9,025 bases of DNA from Gallionella sp. (lineage in GTDB: Bacteria; Pseudomonadota; Gammaproteobacteria; Burkholderiales; Gallionellaceae), in contig JANLID010000028.1 of NCBI GenBank assembly GCA_024654105.1, positions 1 through 9,025 of the forward strand, given 5' to 3'. A program made the position numbers and the translations under genes. Shown piece by piece: positions 8,264 through 9,025 of this stretch (positions are counted from its first letter, which is position 1; each line of letters starts with the position of its first letter). The notes beneath the pieces are model-generated. The model ran no database searches and was not told where the DNA came from. It saw nothing but the letters and a program-made list of their open reading frames with translations.

Positions 8264-9025
8264 CACCGTCTTGAAGACAATCCCGTGCGATTGCGCTTCC
8301 AGCACGGTGTTGGTTTTCAGCGCATCGTTGCCGTCAAACGCGACATCCAGGCACAGCACCATTTGTGGCTTGCGGGCGAACAGGGCGCGCAGCGTGTCGC
8401 GGTCGAGGTGAGGTTCCAGGCAGATCAACAGGTTGCCGTCGGACACAGAATAAGAAGCCGTTCGTGCTGAGCTTGTCGAAGCACGTCCTGAGCCTGTCGA
8501 AGCGGCATGAGCGGCCTGCCCTTCGACAGGCTCAGGGCGAACGGGTAGACGTATTTCTTCCACCCGCGCCGACAACGGCATCCCGCATTTCAAAATCAGT
8601 TCGTGCAACCGGTCTTGATCGCTACGTTCAGGCTGGATATTGTCGGCATACAGGCTCAACTGCTCCGCCAGTTGCTCGGCGGATTGCGGCGCTTGGTCCG
8701 AGCGCCAGATTTTGAAATTGCTGGAATCGAGCTTGAAGGCGCGGAAGCCTAAATCTCCCTCACCCCTGCCCCTCTCCCGGTGGGCGAGGGGTTCCGGCTT
8801 CCCTCTCCCTTCGGGAGAGGGATTGAGGGTGAGGGAAATCTGTGGCGAAACCGACGACTCTTTTTCGCCAAGCTTCACAATCACCCGCCGCACCCGCTCG
8901 CGGGTGATGTGCGCGATGGTCGGGTATTGCGGTTTGTCGGTTTTTTCGGGGAGCTGGACGAGGATGAACTTGCGGTTGCCGCCGCCCTCCTGATTCAACT
9001 CAAGCACCGATTGCGCGGTTGTGCC
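8261..9025 (-). CDS. mod: Type III DNA methyltransferase Mod, C-terminal part
   Basis: Only the last 254 codons are in the window; the frame is open to the edge. It begins GTTAQSVLELNQ, the end of the AdoMet-binding motif I (FxGSGTTA) of beta-class N6-adenine methyltransferases, then GGNRKFILVQLPE and later FKLDSSNFKIW. It ends NDALKTNTVLEAQ..GIVFKTV, all characteristic of type III Mod C-termini. Catalytic DPPY and the target recognition domain lie upstream of the window edge. Two stretches are foreign to the family and coincide with DNA palindromes: about 28 residues between the RVRRVIVKLGEK helix and DLGFRAFKLDS, and about 36 residues between EEIRLP and SYSVSDGNLLICLE. Both stay in frame and the true C-terminus follows, so the gene is not visibly broken, though two insertions in under 260 residues could affect folding. 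A GTG at 9007 is internal, not the start. Confidence 0.93.
   Translation of the reverse strand, partial: GTTAQSVLELNQEGGGNRKFILVQLPEKTDKPQYPTIAHITRERVRRVIVKLGEKESSVSPQISLTLNPSPEGRGKPEPLAHRERGRGEGDLGFRAFKLDSSNFKIWRSDQAPQSAEQLAEQLSLYADNIQPERSDQDRLHELILKCGMPLSARVEEIRLPVRPEPVEGQAAHAASTGSGRASTSSARTASYSVSDGNLLICLEPHLDRDTLRALFARKPQMVLCLDVAFDGNDALKTNTVLEAQSHGIVFKTV
8458..8544. repeat. Three-arm palindromic repeat inserted in frame in mod
   Basis: Same family as the element in alaS. The outer arms 8458-8482 and 8520-8544 are near-perfect inverted copies (core TGAGCYTGTCGAAG). An additional partial arm at 8484-8502 directly repeats the first arm, so the element has three arms instead of two. The minus strand reads VRPEPVEGQAAHA, then a duplicated STGSGRA/STSSARTA pair. 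The right arm is identical over 25 bases to the right arm of the alaS element, which suggests recent spread. Confidence 0.85.
8755..8835. repeat. Double-hairpin palindromic repeat inserted in frame in mod
   Basis: Outer ends CCCTCACCC and GGGTGAGGG are inverted. Inside lie two hairpins: CCCCTCTCCC/GGGCGAGGGG (8769-8791, one mismatch, loop GGT) and CCCTCTCCC/GGGAGAGGG (8801-8821, perfect 9 bp, loop TTC). Read on the minus strand it encodes TLNPSPEGRG then a charged HRERGRGEG stretch. The 8801-8835 half is related to the hairpin at 5933-5967 in res. Confidence 0.8.

Noticed and set aside
8251..8280. Longer fic start at ATG 8280
   Set aside because: It overlaps mod by 20 bases, lacks a well-placed ribosome binding site and adds an Arg/Cys-rich stretch unlike the family; ATG 8250 has TAGGAG at ideal spacing.
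8365..8715. Plus-strand frame containing LSLSK-type repeats
   Set aside because: It is the palindromic repeat read from the other strand, inside mod; no independent coding evidence.
8261..9025. Phase-variable mod
   Set aside because: No simple tandem repeat tract is visible in this part of mod; such tracts are usually near the 5' end, which is outside the window, so the question cannot be decided here.

Overview
All six genes in this window lie on the minus strand, so the order of transcription runs from the high-coordinate end to the low. The sequence looks like a moderately GC-rich chromosome of a proteobacterium. AlaRS tracks the E. coli enzyme closely, and the repeat families (REPIN with GTAG feet, and palindromes that translate as VRPEPVEG or SPxxGRG) are ones I associate with beta- and gammaproteobacteria. 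A Gallionella/Sideroxydans-like betaproteobacterium is my best guess, by inference only.

Defence block (about 9025 to 4282). The 3' part of a type III DNA methyltransferase gene (mod, cut by the window edge) is followed 10 bases later by an intact class II Fic adenylyltransferase gene with a C-terminal winged helix. After a 135-base AT-rich gap comes a complete type III restriction subunit gene (res). The gap holds a consensus -10 box framed by repeated TTACACAA octamers in both orientations. One 11-bp perfect hairpin there can alternatively pair as a 17-bp inverted repeat. The likely reading is a mod-fic operon with a separately controlled res. Mod would methylate the host recognition site, Res would translocate and cut unmodified DNA, and Fic would AMPylate an unknown target or act as a regulator.

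Intergenic spacer (4281 to 3988). It holds a REPIN (two inverted REP units with GTAG feet) and a likely extended -10 promoter for alaS. No other gene is visible.

Housekeeping and signalling block (3987 to 1). alaS is followed by a stand-alone CheY/Rcp1-like response regulator and then a protein with a degenerate receiver domain and a GAF domain, cut by the window edge. The junctions are so tight (alaS stop inside the next ribosome binding site; 3 bases between the second and third genes) that the three are almost certainly cotranscribed.

The most striking feature across the window is that palindromic repeat elements sit in frame inside three working genes: once in alaS, once in res and twice in the visible part of mod. 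Each adds roughly 20-36 hydrophilic residues in a loop without breaking the gene. With the REPIN, that makes five palindromic repeat elements in 9 kb.
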